Shown one piece after another: positions 34,533 through 48,040 of a stretch of DNA of 64,000 nucleotides. The stretch covers positions 468,194,740 to 468,258,739 of the forward strand of contig CM042686.1 of assembly GCA_023614405.1 (NCBI GenBank), given 5' to 3'. Every line of letters starts with the position of its first letter. The stretch's first letter is position 1. A program made the translations under genes and the position numbers. The stretch comes from Avena insularis (Eukaryota; Streptophyta; Magnoliopsida; Poales; Poaceae). Under the pieces are notes generated by a model, which ran no database searches, was not told the DNA's origin, and saw nothing but the letters and a program-made list of their open reading frames with translations.

Positions 34533-34809
34533 CATAACAAGTAGATCCATTTTCCACTTGATAAGATCTGTCGCAATTTAGCTTAACCCAGCCCATTGAT
34601 GGTTTAACCACCTCTTATCAGGTAGTCCTTCCACATGATTAGTTTTTGGATCCCATGAACATTCAACAATAGCTGTTTTCCTTTCACCATTACCTTAGTA
34701 GACAACTCCTTGATGTTCCTAATTGTTTTCATGTATCCAATGAGAAATCTCTTGGATCCCTCCATCAGCAATAGAGGTTTTATGACGAGTAATCACAATT
34801 ATGTGTGAA

Positions 34810-35130
34810 CCAAACACGACTCTGCAAACCAAGCACTCCATTCCGTAAGGAGTATGGCATCGATCATGGTTAGTTGTGCATGAAGAATCACTGTTTTCAT
34901 ACACATACCAGAAATAGAGCACAAATCAGTCAAAGTGGGGAGCTGCCATGTATCTTTCATTGCTGACCAAAGATGGAATGCATGAGTGTCGCTATGATTG
35001 ATACCGATGGAAGAAGGTCATATATACTTTCAGCATGCTTGTGCAAAAGGACATAGAAAGAACAAATGTGCCCTTATCTCGGGTATTATTGTATTTTCAA
35101 GGAGTATAAGTTTAATCCTCAAGAAAAACT
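34810..35130 (-). pseudogene. LINE reverse-transcriptase C-terminal (zf-RVT-like) relic
   Basis: The minus strand from about 35130 reads KLILLENTIIPEIRAHLFFL and then CPFAQAC, the conserved core of the zinc-binding region that ends plant LINE-type reverse transcriptases (C..C, E(T)R.HLFF.CPFA..CW). It continues AFHLWSAMKDTWQLPTL, as expected after that core. Two stops (codons for Trp or Arg changed to TGA) follow the CPFAQAC motif and a TAA lies near 34800. The first Cys pair is lost. It is cut on its upstream side by the CACTA element at 35210. It is a strand-specific relic, not an active element. Confidence 0.6.
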
Positions 35131-35206
35131 TGTTTCCTCTGTAAAAATTCCTTGTATTATATATTGGATAATGAACAAGAAAGAACTATGTGTTTTTGTT
35201 GGTAGC

Positions 35207-36358
35207 ACACACTAGTAGAAAAGCCCCCCTTTGGTCCCGGTTCATAAGGGCCATTGGTCCCGGTTCATAAGGACCAATGCGGGTCCTGGTTCTAGCACGA
35301 GCTGGGACCAATGGGTCTCCACGTGGCCCGCCGTCGCGTGCGCTTGCAGTAGGACCTTTGGTTCGGGTTCGTGGCATGAACCAGGACCGAAGGTCTTTTC
35401 TATTTATTTTTCAAAAAGCAATTTACTTTTTCAATATTTTTTCCAATATTTTTTGAATCTATGAATATTTTGACTGGTTAATCTCTCACCCGAAGCCTCT
35501 CAATCACACTTAGTTTTTGGTCTAATTCCAATCTTTGGTTAAACTTTCCGATCGGTCACTCATCCTCACACTACTCCACCCCTAGCACACTTAACATCTT
35601 GGTTCCTTCTCATCCCCCTTCCTATGTACCACTTGTAACCTTATGTCTATACTATGCTATTAATGATATTAATCCATTCATCTTGTGAGTCACACATTCT
35701 TATAATTTGAGTTACAAACATGATTTTAATGTACAAAAATGACTAAGTAATACTAATATTGAATAAATATAGAAATAAAATATGTTTTATTATTATTTTT
35801 GCATTAATTCATTTAATATGGCATAATTCATATCTTTAAATCCATAAATCGAAATTCCACAAATAGTATGTCCATTATTATCAGAAAAATGTGAGGAATC
35901 CAAATATGTCATTTTTTATTTTTTTTGAATTTCTTTAATAAAATTAAAAATCTGAATTTTGACTCTTTTGGAATTTCAAAAATCTAAAAAATTTGCAAAC
36001 GGTTGAAGGCGGTTGGCATTGGTATCGTAATTTTTTGCCGATAATTTTGATATATTATACAATTTTTTCGACATCGTATGCACAAATGGCGACCATCTGA
36101 AAAAAATTTATCCCGGTTTATATCCCGAACCGGGACTAAAGAGGATTTTGGTCCCTGCTCGGGCATGAACCGACCATCGTTCATGACATTGGTCTCGGTT
36201 CATACCATGAACCGGGACCAATACCCCGAGATGAACCGGGACCGATGTCCTAGCGGCATGAACCGGGACCGATGCCTAGCATTGGTCCCGATTTGTTATT
36301 CGAACCGGGATGAATGGCTGTGGGGGCTGGACCAAAGGCCCTTTTTCTACTAGTGACA
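35207..36358. mobile_element. Short CACTA element (1146 bp)
   Basis: The element runs 35210-36355, from CACTAGTAGAAAA to TTTTTCTACTAGTG, with a 3-bp duplication ACA on both sides. GGTCCCGGTTCAT and its inverse occur repeatedly within 200 bp of each end, the subterminal repeats of this group. The interior is AT-rich and has no transposase, so it depends on an enzyme from elsewhere. It is inserted in or beside the LINE relic. Confidence 0.9.
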
Positions 36359-37392
36359 ACTTTCATAGCCAACCAAATGTAGGAGGCAGTGAACTCGGAT
36401 GTTGAATGTTCATGAAAAATGCATATGCTTTTGATATTGACAATCATTGCCCCATGGGTACGTCCACGAATCACTGTCATTATCAACAGGCTAGTAATTG
36501 AGAAAAACTTATCAACTGCACGTAAGCAACCTCTAATATGGGAATATGAAATAGATCAAGTAAAGATTGTTTCTCTCTAGGTAAATTGTAGGACATGTCT
36601 AATGATCCCAAATGGGGTTAGAGGGATTGCAGACCATGACCATGCCAACTATCCTTCCAAAGATTTTCTCGATGTGCCACTATGCAAATGACATGTGAAC
36701 AAAGGTTTCTATTTTGGCAAAAGCTTGATGCAATCTATCCACCAAAAGGAGGATTCTAAGGACCTAGCCGAGGGCAAAATTTGCTCAAAGTATGTTTGCC
36801 ATACCAACTTTACCCATGGCAAATCTGCCTTACTAAAAATATCATCTGGAAATTTCATCAGGAAACGCTCACTCTAAATTTTTAAACTAATGATGTTTGA
36901 ATTACAGTAGACAAAAAATTCAACCTACACGTATATTCCAAGGATTATTTGTGGAGATCCAAATAAAAGATTTGATCTAGATGTAATCTCACCGATGTTG
37001 CAGTGGAAGAAAGTCCGTTGAACAAATTATTGGGAAATACGCAACGCAAAACAAAAAATTCTAGCACATAACCATGATCCAATTCAAGGAGAGAGGCAAC
37101 GGATCATACCCTCGAAGATCGAACTAGCGGATGTTTTTCGATGACCGGGTTAATAAAGACGAGCATCGATCCCCGCAAAAAGACTTATCAAGTCACGAGG
37201 ATATGTATTATCCCACCGATGACTCCCACGATCAAGTGCTCCAAGTGTAGCACCTTCACCACTATCCACACATATACAGGTTAACGACACCGTGTCGAAG
37301 TGTGATCTGACACACGATCGAAGCGGGAACGTGTCGATAAAGATCCGGCAGCGCTTCCACAGTCCCGACTAGAATAGATCTAAACGGAGGTA
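36359..37392. other. Unclassified stretch between two CACTA ends
   Basis: No supported gene. The part 37040-37390 has a mosaic look (GGAGAGAGGCAACGGATCAT and on) that reminds me of a frequent Triticeae repeat, but I cannot name it. The first 300 bp may continue the LINE relic on the minus strand. Confidence 0.35.
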
Positions 37393-38660
37393 CACTAGTA
37401 GAGATTTTCTCATAGGTGACACTTTACTGGTGGTGTGCCGAGGAAAAAACACACCACTAGTTTTACCAGTGGCGTGGTAGCGCTCTACATGCCACTAATT
37501 AGTAGCGTGACAAGAAAAGACACGCCACCAGTAAGTGGAACCCACCAGTCGAGCCGTTAGAAAATACTAGTGATGTACCAAATAAAGTACACATCACTAG
37601 TTAGTGGTGCGTCAAAAAAACATGCACGCCACCACTACAGACGATCCCAATGCCTTCGTGGTCCTTCTTGCTAGTGGCGTGCCGAATAAACCACACACCA
37701 CTAATTAGTGGAGTTTCGTGTTATTTGCATGCCACTAATTAGTCATAAACCACTATTTCCATCTCTACTCCCCATCTACTTCTCTTCTTCCTCCTCACTT
37801 TCCTTCTCTCATATTTGTACTAGCTTCTTCCATTTAATTAGCCTCCCATTCTCTCCAAAAGCTAGCTTTCCACTCCTCCACATATGCATATAGCTAGCTT
37901 AGTTAGCTTCTAATATAATTATTGATGCATTAAGTATCTCTCTACCCGCACGTGTCAATTTAATTCTCGTAATCTTAGGTATGTGAACCACCTTAATTTT
38001 TTGTTGTGGTAGATCGAGCTGAAATATATCTATGCACGCATGTGATCAAGATCTCGATATATGTATTGGTGGTACATACGGCCGGTGGTTTGCTCGCAAA
38101 CCATATCACGCAGGTATATGTGCATTTCTTTTGTAGAGAATTATAACGAGTTGCCAACGTAATATTGATTAACTTCCATTTCGTCAACTTAGGGCACTTA
38201 GTACGTCCCATTTTTCGCAAAGGTGATGACTAAATTTTATGACCTCGTTGATCTTCTTGTACTTAATCCTCTCTTTCATATACCTTGTACGACATTCATC
38301 GATTGGAGCTAGCGATTTATCATGGAACCATAGATTGGGCTAAAGGTGTCTAAATATTTTAGGCACGTGGTGGAAGATATGCTTCACCATGGTCATGATG
38401 AGAACTGCATAGGGTGGCGGCGCGGTCCGGCGCTTGGGCGATCACCACCTGTGACGGGGAGACAGAAGGAGCGGTCAACCTCGGTGCGGGATCATCTGGT
38501 CGACGACCACAAGCGTTTGCAGCGGGAGAGGTTCCTGGTGTTCGAGAACATGTGCAGTAAGAGAGGACGTTACAACTCTATATGCGTGGTATACGTTATA
38601 ATATTCTTAGGTATACCGGTTTTTTGGACATGGCTTAGGAGGACTCATAATTAATTAATT
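37393..38660 (+). mobile_element. CACTA element, left end with subterminal repeats
   Basis: CACTAGTAGAGATTTTCTCA begins at 37393. From there to about 37745, CCACTAATTAGTGG and (A/G)GTGGCGTG repeats in both orientations alternate, the typical subterminal zone of a CACTA element. No right terminus (ending CTAGTG) is found before 39 kb, so the element is truncated or its right end is unrecognised. The following 900 bp include a 102-codon frame (38346-38654) without known similarity. Confidence 0.6.
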
Positions 38661-38927
38661 GGCTAATTACCCTAAGCCCAAACTGAGTTTGGAGAGGGGT
38701 TGTACTTAAGCAAGACTTATTTTATAATTTATTTCTTTGACAAGAATAACAATACTAGAAAGCATGTAAAATAGGCTCTAGCCAAAGTTTGACACGTGTT
38801 GGCACCATACGAGACTACAGACTGATAATAGTACAACACATCAAGCGGAGGTAGAAATTATACAACCATCTCAGACTAAGAATGTATTGTTTGATGTGAA
38901 CTTTAATATTTTGCAAATAAAATTAGA

Positions 38928-39055
38928 CATATATGTCTATAGCTATTTTTATGAAATAATACATTTTTTATTTTAAAAAATAATGCGCAATTTTGGAAAT
39001 TTTCACATATAGCATATAGTATGCATGGGCCAAACCGACTGGACCACTCCCCATG
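38928..39055 (+). repeat. Left inverted repeat of the PMD-bearing unit
   Basis: About 128 bp, from CATATATGTCTATAG to CATGGGCCAAACCGACTGG, match 62834-62969 in inverted orientation at roughly 75-80% by eye, including GCAATTTTGG(A/G)AATTTTCACAT. The pair encloses the PMD pseudogene. Exact termini and a TSD could not be fixed. Confidence 0.6.
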
Positions 39056-39759
39056 GGCCACGCCGACTAACCATTGATGGTAGACCCCACCGGCAGACAG
39101 GCTGCAATAGTTGGTTGTTAGACCATGTACTACATGTGTTCGTTTCAAAGAAAAAGTTGTCAGAATTAGGAATGCTATGTGATGAATCGCTTTTGGCAGG
39201 AACGTGAGGCCTGCTATACTCTCTTTTTTCTATCCGTTTCCTCCTGCAGTTGGTCCTCTACTTCCATGTGTCAGGTTAGATAGGATTTGAGCCAAACCAA
39301 TTCATGAGTCGCTTTTTTTGTCTGACAACAAGCATCGATGCTCTACTATGTAGTGAACCGGTCCATAGACTCCTTTAAATCGCTTTAAGCACACATAGTG
39401 CATGGTCTTAGATAGCCACTTTGCGTGGCTGTCACCGAGTGGCCCACTTTGCGTGGGCGACAACGATAGGAGGCAGGTAAATATCGGCCAACACCCGATG
39501 CCCCCACTCCTGCACTTTGCTCTCTCTCTCTCGTTTTTATTCTTCTCACCCAATGGTCAGCCTCCATTTTTACTCCCTTTAGCCTAGTTTTGGTTCAGAT
39601 CTTCACACAGTATTTAGTACTGATGTAGTGTAACCTCCGATCTATTGTATTGATGGGATAGCTTGGGAGGCGATTTGGTTGTGTTTATTTGGAGGAATCG
39701 CATGGTAGTGGTGGTTGTCCTATGGACCAATGTCAATGGTGGAGGCTGGTGCTGCAGTC
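39056..39759 (+). other. Left flank inside the PMD-bearing unit
   Basis: No ORF of note. It includes a CT-rich tract (TCTCTCTCTCTCGTTTTTAT, about 39521-39540) and a repeated CACTTTGCGTGG (39417, 39445). By position it would be the upstream region of the PMD gene before element F inserted at 39760. Confidence 0.4.
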
Positions 39760-42700
39760 TGTGGGGCCCCCGGATTAACCATCCGAGAATCCCTGTTATG
39801 CATATAGCCATGAACCTATGATCAGTCTGTCATAGCACATAACTGATAAGTATCATTACAACATCCGAAAAGAGTAAGACTTACAATAATTTCATTATGG
39901 CTATACCTTACATGAGCCCATTCGGGTTACTTCAATCATCATCAGCGTAACTTCATCAAGCGTAGAGCCCAAGTCAAACCTTAACCTACAAGCAGCTGAC
40001 TGGGAAAATGTCCTATCTCGCATAGTCGTCAACGTCTTTCCTTCTTCTGCTTCATCCTTCTCGAAGTCTAACCAAGTAAATATCCACAGACAATGCCAGT
40101 GAGTATGTTTGAATGTACTCGCAAACCATCCTAAGAGAGTAATAGTAACAAGATATGCAGTATGGTTGTGGTATTAGGATGGCTCCGAACAGGTTCTTTT
40201 CTAAATCAGTTTCTCTTGTTGATATGGCATCTCCATATCCTTGTTAAACACTTCTATAAAATATTTTCTCATCATTTGAGAAGCATTTGTTTTGGAAACC
40301 ACTAGGATGGGGTCACCCATTTCTCCTTCCTTCCGGTCATTCCACGACCAAACCTCTTTCCTTCCTTTCCGACTATTCCATGGTCAAATCATATTCAAAG
40401 CCCTTTTGCTTTACCGAAATCCCTTTTTGAAATCAAAACCAACACCGCTATGCAACAACTATTCCAACTGTCCATGAATGCGGACACAGCTATTCGAGTA
40501 GATTTACACTCTATAGAGGTTGTACACTTTACCCACAAAATTTGATAAATCCTCCGTGAGCAACCATGGATCATCACACATCAGTATGCGGGGTTTGGAT
40601 AATCAAACAAGACCTTCAGAATTCCCACTCTAGTACAATATCCTACCATATAAGTTGGTCTCCTCAATACCGGGACGTCGGGTACCGAGGACCAACTAGA
40701 ACATGTTTTACACTCACACAAAGTGTGCGCTTTCAATGAGAGGCTCATAGTACCGCTTGGCTACCTGTAGACATTTTGTTTCTTCCCCTGATCCATACCT
40801 CATCAAGGGACCATTTTCTAGGGAAGACCTAGCCTCCAAGGATCGAAATACCCTATAGTAGTTGCGAGACAACTTATACTAGAGTAAACAAACTTCGAGT
40901 CAAGCCCCTTCCCATATAGGGGTAATGTGGTTACACGGTTTAGTTGTTCGGGCAAACTACATAGAACCAGGTGTGTTTTTGCAAACATTTCACTCCTCTT
41001 TTAGGTAGTACCACCTTTTCAAAACAAGACTCATTTTTATTTCCTCAAACTCTCTTGGTAAGCAATCCTTACCAAGGTTTTACCATAAAACCTTTTTGTA
41101 AAAAAAATACGGGTTCCCAACCTAGAGTTTTGTGATGGCTAAAAAGGGTTTCCAAGGGGATGTGGTGTGAACCACCATCTATAATACAAGGGAAAAGATA
41201 GGTGTATCCAAGGGTAGTACCTAATAGTACATTTGTATGAGTTTGGAGGAGCCAAACCAATACAAGATATAATATAGAAGTAGTGAAAACAATGCATTTG
41301 AATAAATAAGTATGATAAAACATGCATAAAGTAAATAGTCGGGTAAGGCTTATGAGCTTGCCTGTGACCAGCAATATGTCCCTAGAATTCTTCTTAGAAA
41401 TCCAGTAATAAAAAGGATGCCTCCTCTTTCTTGACGTGGTCACAATCGCAACTATCGTCATCGCAGAGCACACATGCAAACAAGCAAGATATGACAATCA
41501 ACACAAGTAAAGCAAGCACCATTACTATACAGGAATCAGATGAGCAAGACAATAGTACCCTTCAGTAGGTTTTGAGATTATCACCACATGGCAATTGGAT
41601 TTATCTTATTAGCCTTCTTAGAACTTCTTTTATGATTTAAATGCTAAACACCAATCAAACAAGGGGTTTTATACCACGACCAAGTTCTGTATGTTACCAG
41701 TATGTAAATGTGGTATTAGTAGGTAGGTATTGACATAACAAAACCACCAGAAGTGTTTCATCATGTTATAATTTTTATTCATTTAGTTATAATTTTTCTA
41801 GTGGAATAAACTCCTATTTTGGTGATTAATTATCCAGAAAATATTCGTAAATCAAATAAATATTTCCTTTTAGGGTTAGGATGGTATCTTAGTACTGATT
41901 CACTGGGAGTTGTTTTCACTTCAAAATAATTATCAGAATGCCCTTGGAAAATCCCAATGTCAGTTCGGCAAGGAATTTGTCTCTTGCACCAAATTAAATC
42001 TACAGATTCTTTTGGTATGAAACCAAGGATAAAAGGTAGGCATTTCAAATACCTTATAGTAGGATTTTGATTCATAAATATTAGAGGTACAGAACTCCTG
42101 AAATGATTTATCTAGTGAAACAACCCTATTCATAAGAGTTTAATTCACTATAATTCACCAGTGGCTCAATAAATTAAGATCTCCCTGGATTTGGTAGATC
42201 TGGTGGTGCATGTGTACTGGGAGTTCGAATCAAGTCAAAATAGTTTATAGTTTGACCTGAGTAATTTCCCAAAGAAATATTTGAAAGATTTTTGTTATTT
42301 CTACTATAGTAAACCAAAGAGCTTTTGGGAGTGAGACCTACGTGACATGCAAGGAATCACAGATACCTTACAGTACCAAGTGTTTCATCCCAATTGGACT
42401 TACCAAACTACTTGAGTTACTTGTTTAGTGAAAATGATCTATTTAACCATTTTAATTACTATAAAAGCTCCAGATAATATTTGGGCATTCGACTTTCTCT
42501 GCATGTTGGAGAAAACACTACAGAACATGGTAAAATTCAGATCTGGAAGGTTTAGGGTATTTTCCATTATTTTTAAATTAACCCCTATAGTTGTATTAAA
42601 AGATCTAGAAAAAGGCATAGAAGAAAAGAATAAAGAGACAGAGACGGATCTAAACAGCGATGGGCCATGCTGTGGAGAACCGACCCACCCTGGTGCTGCC

Positions 42701-45700
42701 GTGCGTAGGAGGACGCGGATTCGAACAGCCTGGGCGGGGCTCATCCGTCAGCTGAGGTGGGACGCCAAAGGGTTACAAGACGTCACCAGCCGTCATATCA
42801 ATTGAGAATCGACGGTTGGGGCTCGTCTTCCGCCTCGCGACCGAGCGGAGGGAGAAGGAATCCTAGTAGGGTTAGGGGAGGGCGATGGCTCACCTCGGGG
42901 CAACGGGAAGCGTCGGGTAGGCCGCTAGGTGACGTGCTGCACGCCAGCGACCACGGAGAGGGGCAACAGCGACTGATTTGATGTATGGTTAGTGACGCGA
43001 GCATCCTCGCTAGCAGTGGCTTTTAGAGCTCGTCGAAGGCATCGCATGTGGTATTTATTGAGATAAGGGGAAGGTAGGGTTAGGTAGGTAAGAAGGCTAG
43101 GGTCACTACGCATCAGAAGGGAATGTGGGACAGGAAGACAATCGACCGGGTTGTGCCCTTCTTTCTCGCAACACAGAGGAGTTCTTCTTCTCTCGTGATG
43201 TCTAGAGAGGGAGAGCTCCTGGTCTCAGACGAGCAAAGATAGGTGAGGGTGTTGAGGGAAATGAGAGTCGAGGGAGGCGCTGGGGTGGCCTTATCCCCTT
43301 TTATACGATGGGGGAGAGGTTCATGGTGAACCAATCTCATAGAGGAGCTAGGGCTAGGCTAAGGCCACGGTTGGTCAATGGGGCGGTGTAGAGAGTGGTG
43401 TATGGTCAGGGTACTAAGGAGGGGTAGTGTCTCCTCCTCAAGAGCCCTAGGTGCTCTCCTCTTTCACCTCACGTGAAATAAAGAAAGGGGAAGTGAGAGG
43501 GGGCTAGGGAAAGCTAGGCCAGGGGCTAGGGTGGTAGACAGGGGGTGTGGATCCTAGAGCTCGACCAGAGAGCGAGAGGACGGTGTTGCAGCTGTTGTGG
43601 TAAAAAAAGATTCATATGACAAGATATGCACTAATGGCACTTTCCCATGTCCAGGCACTAGAGGACAAGGATAAGAGGTGTTTATAGTGCACATGACCAA
43701 CTAGGTAAGGGGGTGTTGTGGTGGTCTTTAAAATTTAATTGGGGAATGTTTGATGGTTTTAGCAAAGTGCCATAAGGATTGATGCTTTTTTATTGATTTA
43801 AAATCATCTCAGAACTTATATGATCAAGTGTTGAGGGATAGTGGATAATATGGGTCATGATCAGGGTGAGTGGGAGTTTAGTGAGGATCACGATATTAGA
43901 TTTGAAAGGAATTCAAATTGGTAGTTCTGATGTTTTAGGGAGGAATGTGATCTAGTGTTTTATTATCATGATATCCACTTAATCATGCTAGATTAAGTGA
44001 CTCTTCAATTGGATTCAAGGGGCACATGGGTAAATAGAACAAGTGATGTAGATTATCATGGTACACAGAGTGGATATTGATCATGAATGAGTGTTACTAG
44101 AAATGATGCCAAACTTTGTTGAAAATAAGGATGTCAAAATAGAATATCATCTTTCCTTCAAAACCATGAGGGTTTAAGAAGTACAAGGCTCCAATGGTAG
44201 AAAGGGAATTATGTTTTGGTAGTCAAAGTTAAGTATATCACAAACATGCCAAGAGTTGTTCAAAATAAGGTGTCATGGAGTTGGGAGCTTCTACCAAAGT
44301 AGGCATGTTGGTAAGGTTGGCAGAAACGGATTATTTTCTTGACTACAAAACCATAAAGGACAAGTTGGTCCAAGGATGATATGGTCAATGGAAAGAGTGG
44401 GATTTTTAATTACTAATGATGGTTTACAATATGGTTCAAGTGCATTTCCAAAAATGCACAAGGATTAATACATGTAGGGACTCAAAGATGGGATGTTGAT
44501 AACAGTTTCAGACTTAGTCAAAATTTGATTGGTTTAGGGTTTTTCACTAGGGTACAAGAAGGATGGGTTTTGATGGGATGCAAGGTTTCAAACACATCAT
44601 CAATTGGATGTTGTTAAAGAGTAGGTTATGTAGAAGAGATCCAAGGCTTGAACTGGTCTCCACTACTTTGGGACTATAAAAAGAATGTGACCCAATATTG
44701 AATCTGATATAGCCAACAAAAGATCAAAGTAGTGACTAGAGATTAGGATAAGCTTGGAACCTAGGTAAATGGGTTCCTAGATCAAGATCAAGTGGTGGTG
44801 ATGGTAAGGCACGTCACAAGGATAGGATAAGGTAAGCTCATTGCCTAAGTATTTGACGGAATGGTGTTAACTTAGAATTTGCAAAGGTGTGATAAAACAA
44901 AAAGGAAGGTAGCCCTCCCTACTAGGGTTTGGATGTTGTGGTACTCCAGATAGTATAATGTGATATTATTAGGTGACTATTATCATTATTTTTCTTGACA
45001 AGAGTTATTTAAGATGAGAGAGTGTAGGGAAGGGGTTGAGGATCTTTCTAACTCAAGGTTTGAGAAAGGATTCATTTCTAGTCATCCTCTTGAGATGGAG
45101 AGGGTGAATGGTTGATTAAGGGGGTTTATAGGGTTAGCTTCTAGGGTAGCTCATACTAGTTCCTAATCAAGCAAGTCAAATAGCAGATCAAGGAAATTCA
45201 TCTTAATAAGCAGATCAAGGCAATTCATCTTAACTAGCTCAAGACTACACCATCAATCCTAGCTTGAGGTATAGATAGGTAATTTGAAGGGTTGGAGTTT
45301 TGAATAAGGTAAGAGTCCCTTGGTACTTCTACCAAGAGTGGAAGTCAAAAGTTTTATGAAGGGTTTTGTAAAGGCTAGAGGTAAGGTCATTTGGAAGTTC
45401 TGTCTTGAAAATATAAGGAGAGGATATTATATAGGTCTCCATAATTTTGTCAATAGAAGATAAGAAAAAAAATTATTTTTAAAAATTCATCTTGGCTCTT
45501 GTTTCAGAAGTCAGAACATTTGAGAATGTATAAGGTAAGCCAAAACATATGTTTTGTTAAATAGCTTTTGTAAACCTTTGAGAGGATAGAAAAGTATCTT
45601 GATCACAACACAAGCAAAAACAAAGGCAGAGCAATCAACACACAACTATTGTACACTAAGCAAGAAAAAGGTTTTGTTCGCCCTAATTTTTGCACTTTGG

Positions 45701-45736
45701 ACACATAACCAAGGTTACTAAAAGTGGGGTGTTACA
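39760..45736 (-). repeat. 3' LTR of element F (5977 bp)
   Basis: It contains a segment (about 41614-43741) with no counterpart in the other LTR; this includes a GC-rich block at 42650-43560 that looks like leader or promoter sequence. Outside this segment it is colinear with 48041-51877. No ORF has a recognisable product. Confidence 0.82.
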
Positions 45737-48023
45737 GACCTTCCCCCTTTAAAAGAATCTCGCGCCGAGATTCCAAAGGGTAGTGCTAGGTGGTCTAGGG
45801 GACTAGCTTAAGTTGAGCCTCATTTGTTTGAGAGTGATTGTTGTGCTATTAGAGTTGAAGTTCCAACTTCATGGGTGCTTGTACAATTGAGTAAGCTCTA
45901 GACATTGATGCAAAGGTTGATCTTCTTTATCGTTCAAAACAAGATATCTTGAGAGTTGATGTTGGACGAAGACATTTTGTTGTGAAGAGAGTTACCCCTT
46001 GTTGTTGTTTCCTAGAGGTTCCACGATTCTTCCTTAGAGGGTTATCACATCCTAACAGGAAACTAGGGGTTAAATTATCTGAGGTCACTTTTGGTGGAGG
46101 TTTTCTATATTTTAGTGGGAAAGACGCAGTATTTGCACCTTAGGGTTATACTAAGGTAACTTGAGATGACACGGCTCTTCCTCCTTGGAGTCGTAGGATG
46201 AGGTTGGAAGAATATTGCCAGCTTTCCGTTTGGAGTTGTAATCTTCAAATGTCGTCATGCAAGCTACGTCTTATGAAGATCATATACTACTTCTATTCAT
46301 GGGTAGTCTATCAGAATAGTTGACTAATGGAGGTTCCGATGGTTTAAATTTGAGCTGGTTAGCGAATCGATAGTTCTCCTGGTCGGACTTTAGTTGAAGG
46401 GTTAAATGAATGGTGTTGTGAATTATTCTGAAATATTGACTATGTAGGTTGCTTTATACACATTGGAGGGAAGTCTTGTCTATTTCAGGTATTCATTCTT
46501 CTGACCTTCTTTGTTACATGCAGAGTTGAGTAGATGTACATTCTTGATGACATTGCCAACTTATGTTAGTTTGGCAAATGATGGCTCGAAAGTCTATTGG
46601 AGAACTTGAATTGAGTGGGAAGATGCAATCTTCCCACCTTAGATATTTACTAAAGTTCATTGAGGGTGTAAATCTTCCACCTTGTAGTGATGGCGTGATG
46701 CTAAAGAATGTTGCAGATCTTCCATCTTGAGTCGAGGTCTTTGGACACATCTATTCGCCAACATCTTGTTGGAGGGATTTTCTAACGAAGCTTCAAGAAG
46801 TTAGCTCTAAGCATATTAAAGGTTTAACTACACTTATTGATAGCTTGAAGTCGAGTTAGAGACATCCAGCTTCAGAGGAACCGTATTCTCCTGATCCCAT
46901 GGCATTGCATAGGGGCAGCTGAAAAATAGCCTCGTTGTCTTTAGATCTTCTTGTCTCCAGGATATGGAGATTTTGGCTTTCTTTGGGGAAACTTCCCTTT
47001 GGTTTGGTCAGGGTGGACGCATAAAGTAGTTAGTCCCTTGGAACTGTCAGAAACTCTTCACATACAAAATTTTAGTGGTGTCAGGTCCTCACTTCGCGTC
47101 TTTGTTTCTTGTTGATGGTATTGATCCTCCGGTCATGGACTTCAAGTTTGCACCTAGACCTTTGCTGCTATCAGTAGGTGAAATTGGATTGAAGTGGAGG
47201 ACGAGTCTTGATAAGCGAGTTTGACGATGTACACTTATCTTTCCATCCTGCTGAGGTGAAGTCTTCAAGCTATTCTAACTTGATGATGTCGAACCTTGGG
47301 GTCTTGCTAGCGACAACTGACAGGGGTGCCATAATAGAGGGGAGGTAATAGAATCAGAGAGAGATTTCATAGATGGTGTATCGATCCCACAACAACATTT
47401 TTGACTATGGCCTATAGGGCCGAAACACACGTACAAAGTGAATAGAGAGAAGTGATCACAATATTCTCCCCAAATAGATAAATACAAACAACACACATCA
47501 AGTAGCACAATGTGCACATAGGCAAGCAAACACGACGTACCATAGGTACCATGGAGTGAACTACACGCCATATGTGGGGATCCTATCTTGGGGATATTGA
47601 ACCTAAGTACCGATGTTATGATTAGTCTTGACTTATGTCTTGCATTTGGAAGACCTTGTTGTAGCATTTGGAGACTTCTCTGCTTCGCGGCACTCGGTTC
47701 TTCTGGCCATGAGGATTCCGTTGGTAGGGCGATCTTGTAGTGCCGTTTGCTCTTGGTAGTTCTTTGGTTTGCTTGCACCTATTTATCTTCATCTCAGGAT
47801 CATCATCCTTATAGGTTTCTTAGTCGAACTTGTTGTAAATCCGTAGGTTTAAACATGGAAGAGATATAGAATAAACCATTTTCAAATAAAATAAAGTATG
47901 AGGAGATAAGATGTAGGATCTTCTGAAAATCTTTGAGAAAATAGTTTTTGAAAGACGGTGTTTCCAAAATATTTGTTTCCCTATCTAACGATCATGCTAA
48001 CTAAGGTTTCCTATAGTCGGGAT
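45737..48023 (-). other. Interior of element F
   Basis: No gag or pol frame on either strand. The longest frame is 167 codons (47778-47275, minus) without known motifs; its position 250 nt after the primer site is where a gag would start, but it has no gag character. Treated as non-coding. Confidence 0.6.
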
Positions 48024-48036
48024 GGCTCTGATACCA
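48024..48036 (-). promoter_or_regulatory. Primer binding site of element F, tRNA-iMet
   Basis: The minus strand reads TGGTATCAGAGCC, an exact match to the plant initiator-methionine primer site, 4 nt from the LTR edge at 48041. Confidence 0.9.
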
Positions 48037-48040
48037 AGTA

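Noticed and set aside
47275..47778. 167-codon frame in the interior of element F as a gag gene
   Set aside because: No gag motif, atypical Cys/Leu-rich composition, and it crosses non-coding-looking sequence.
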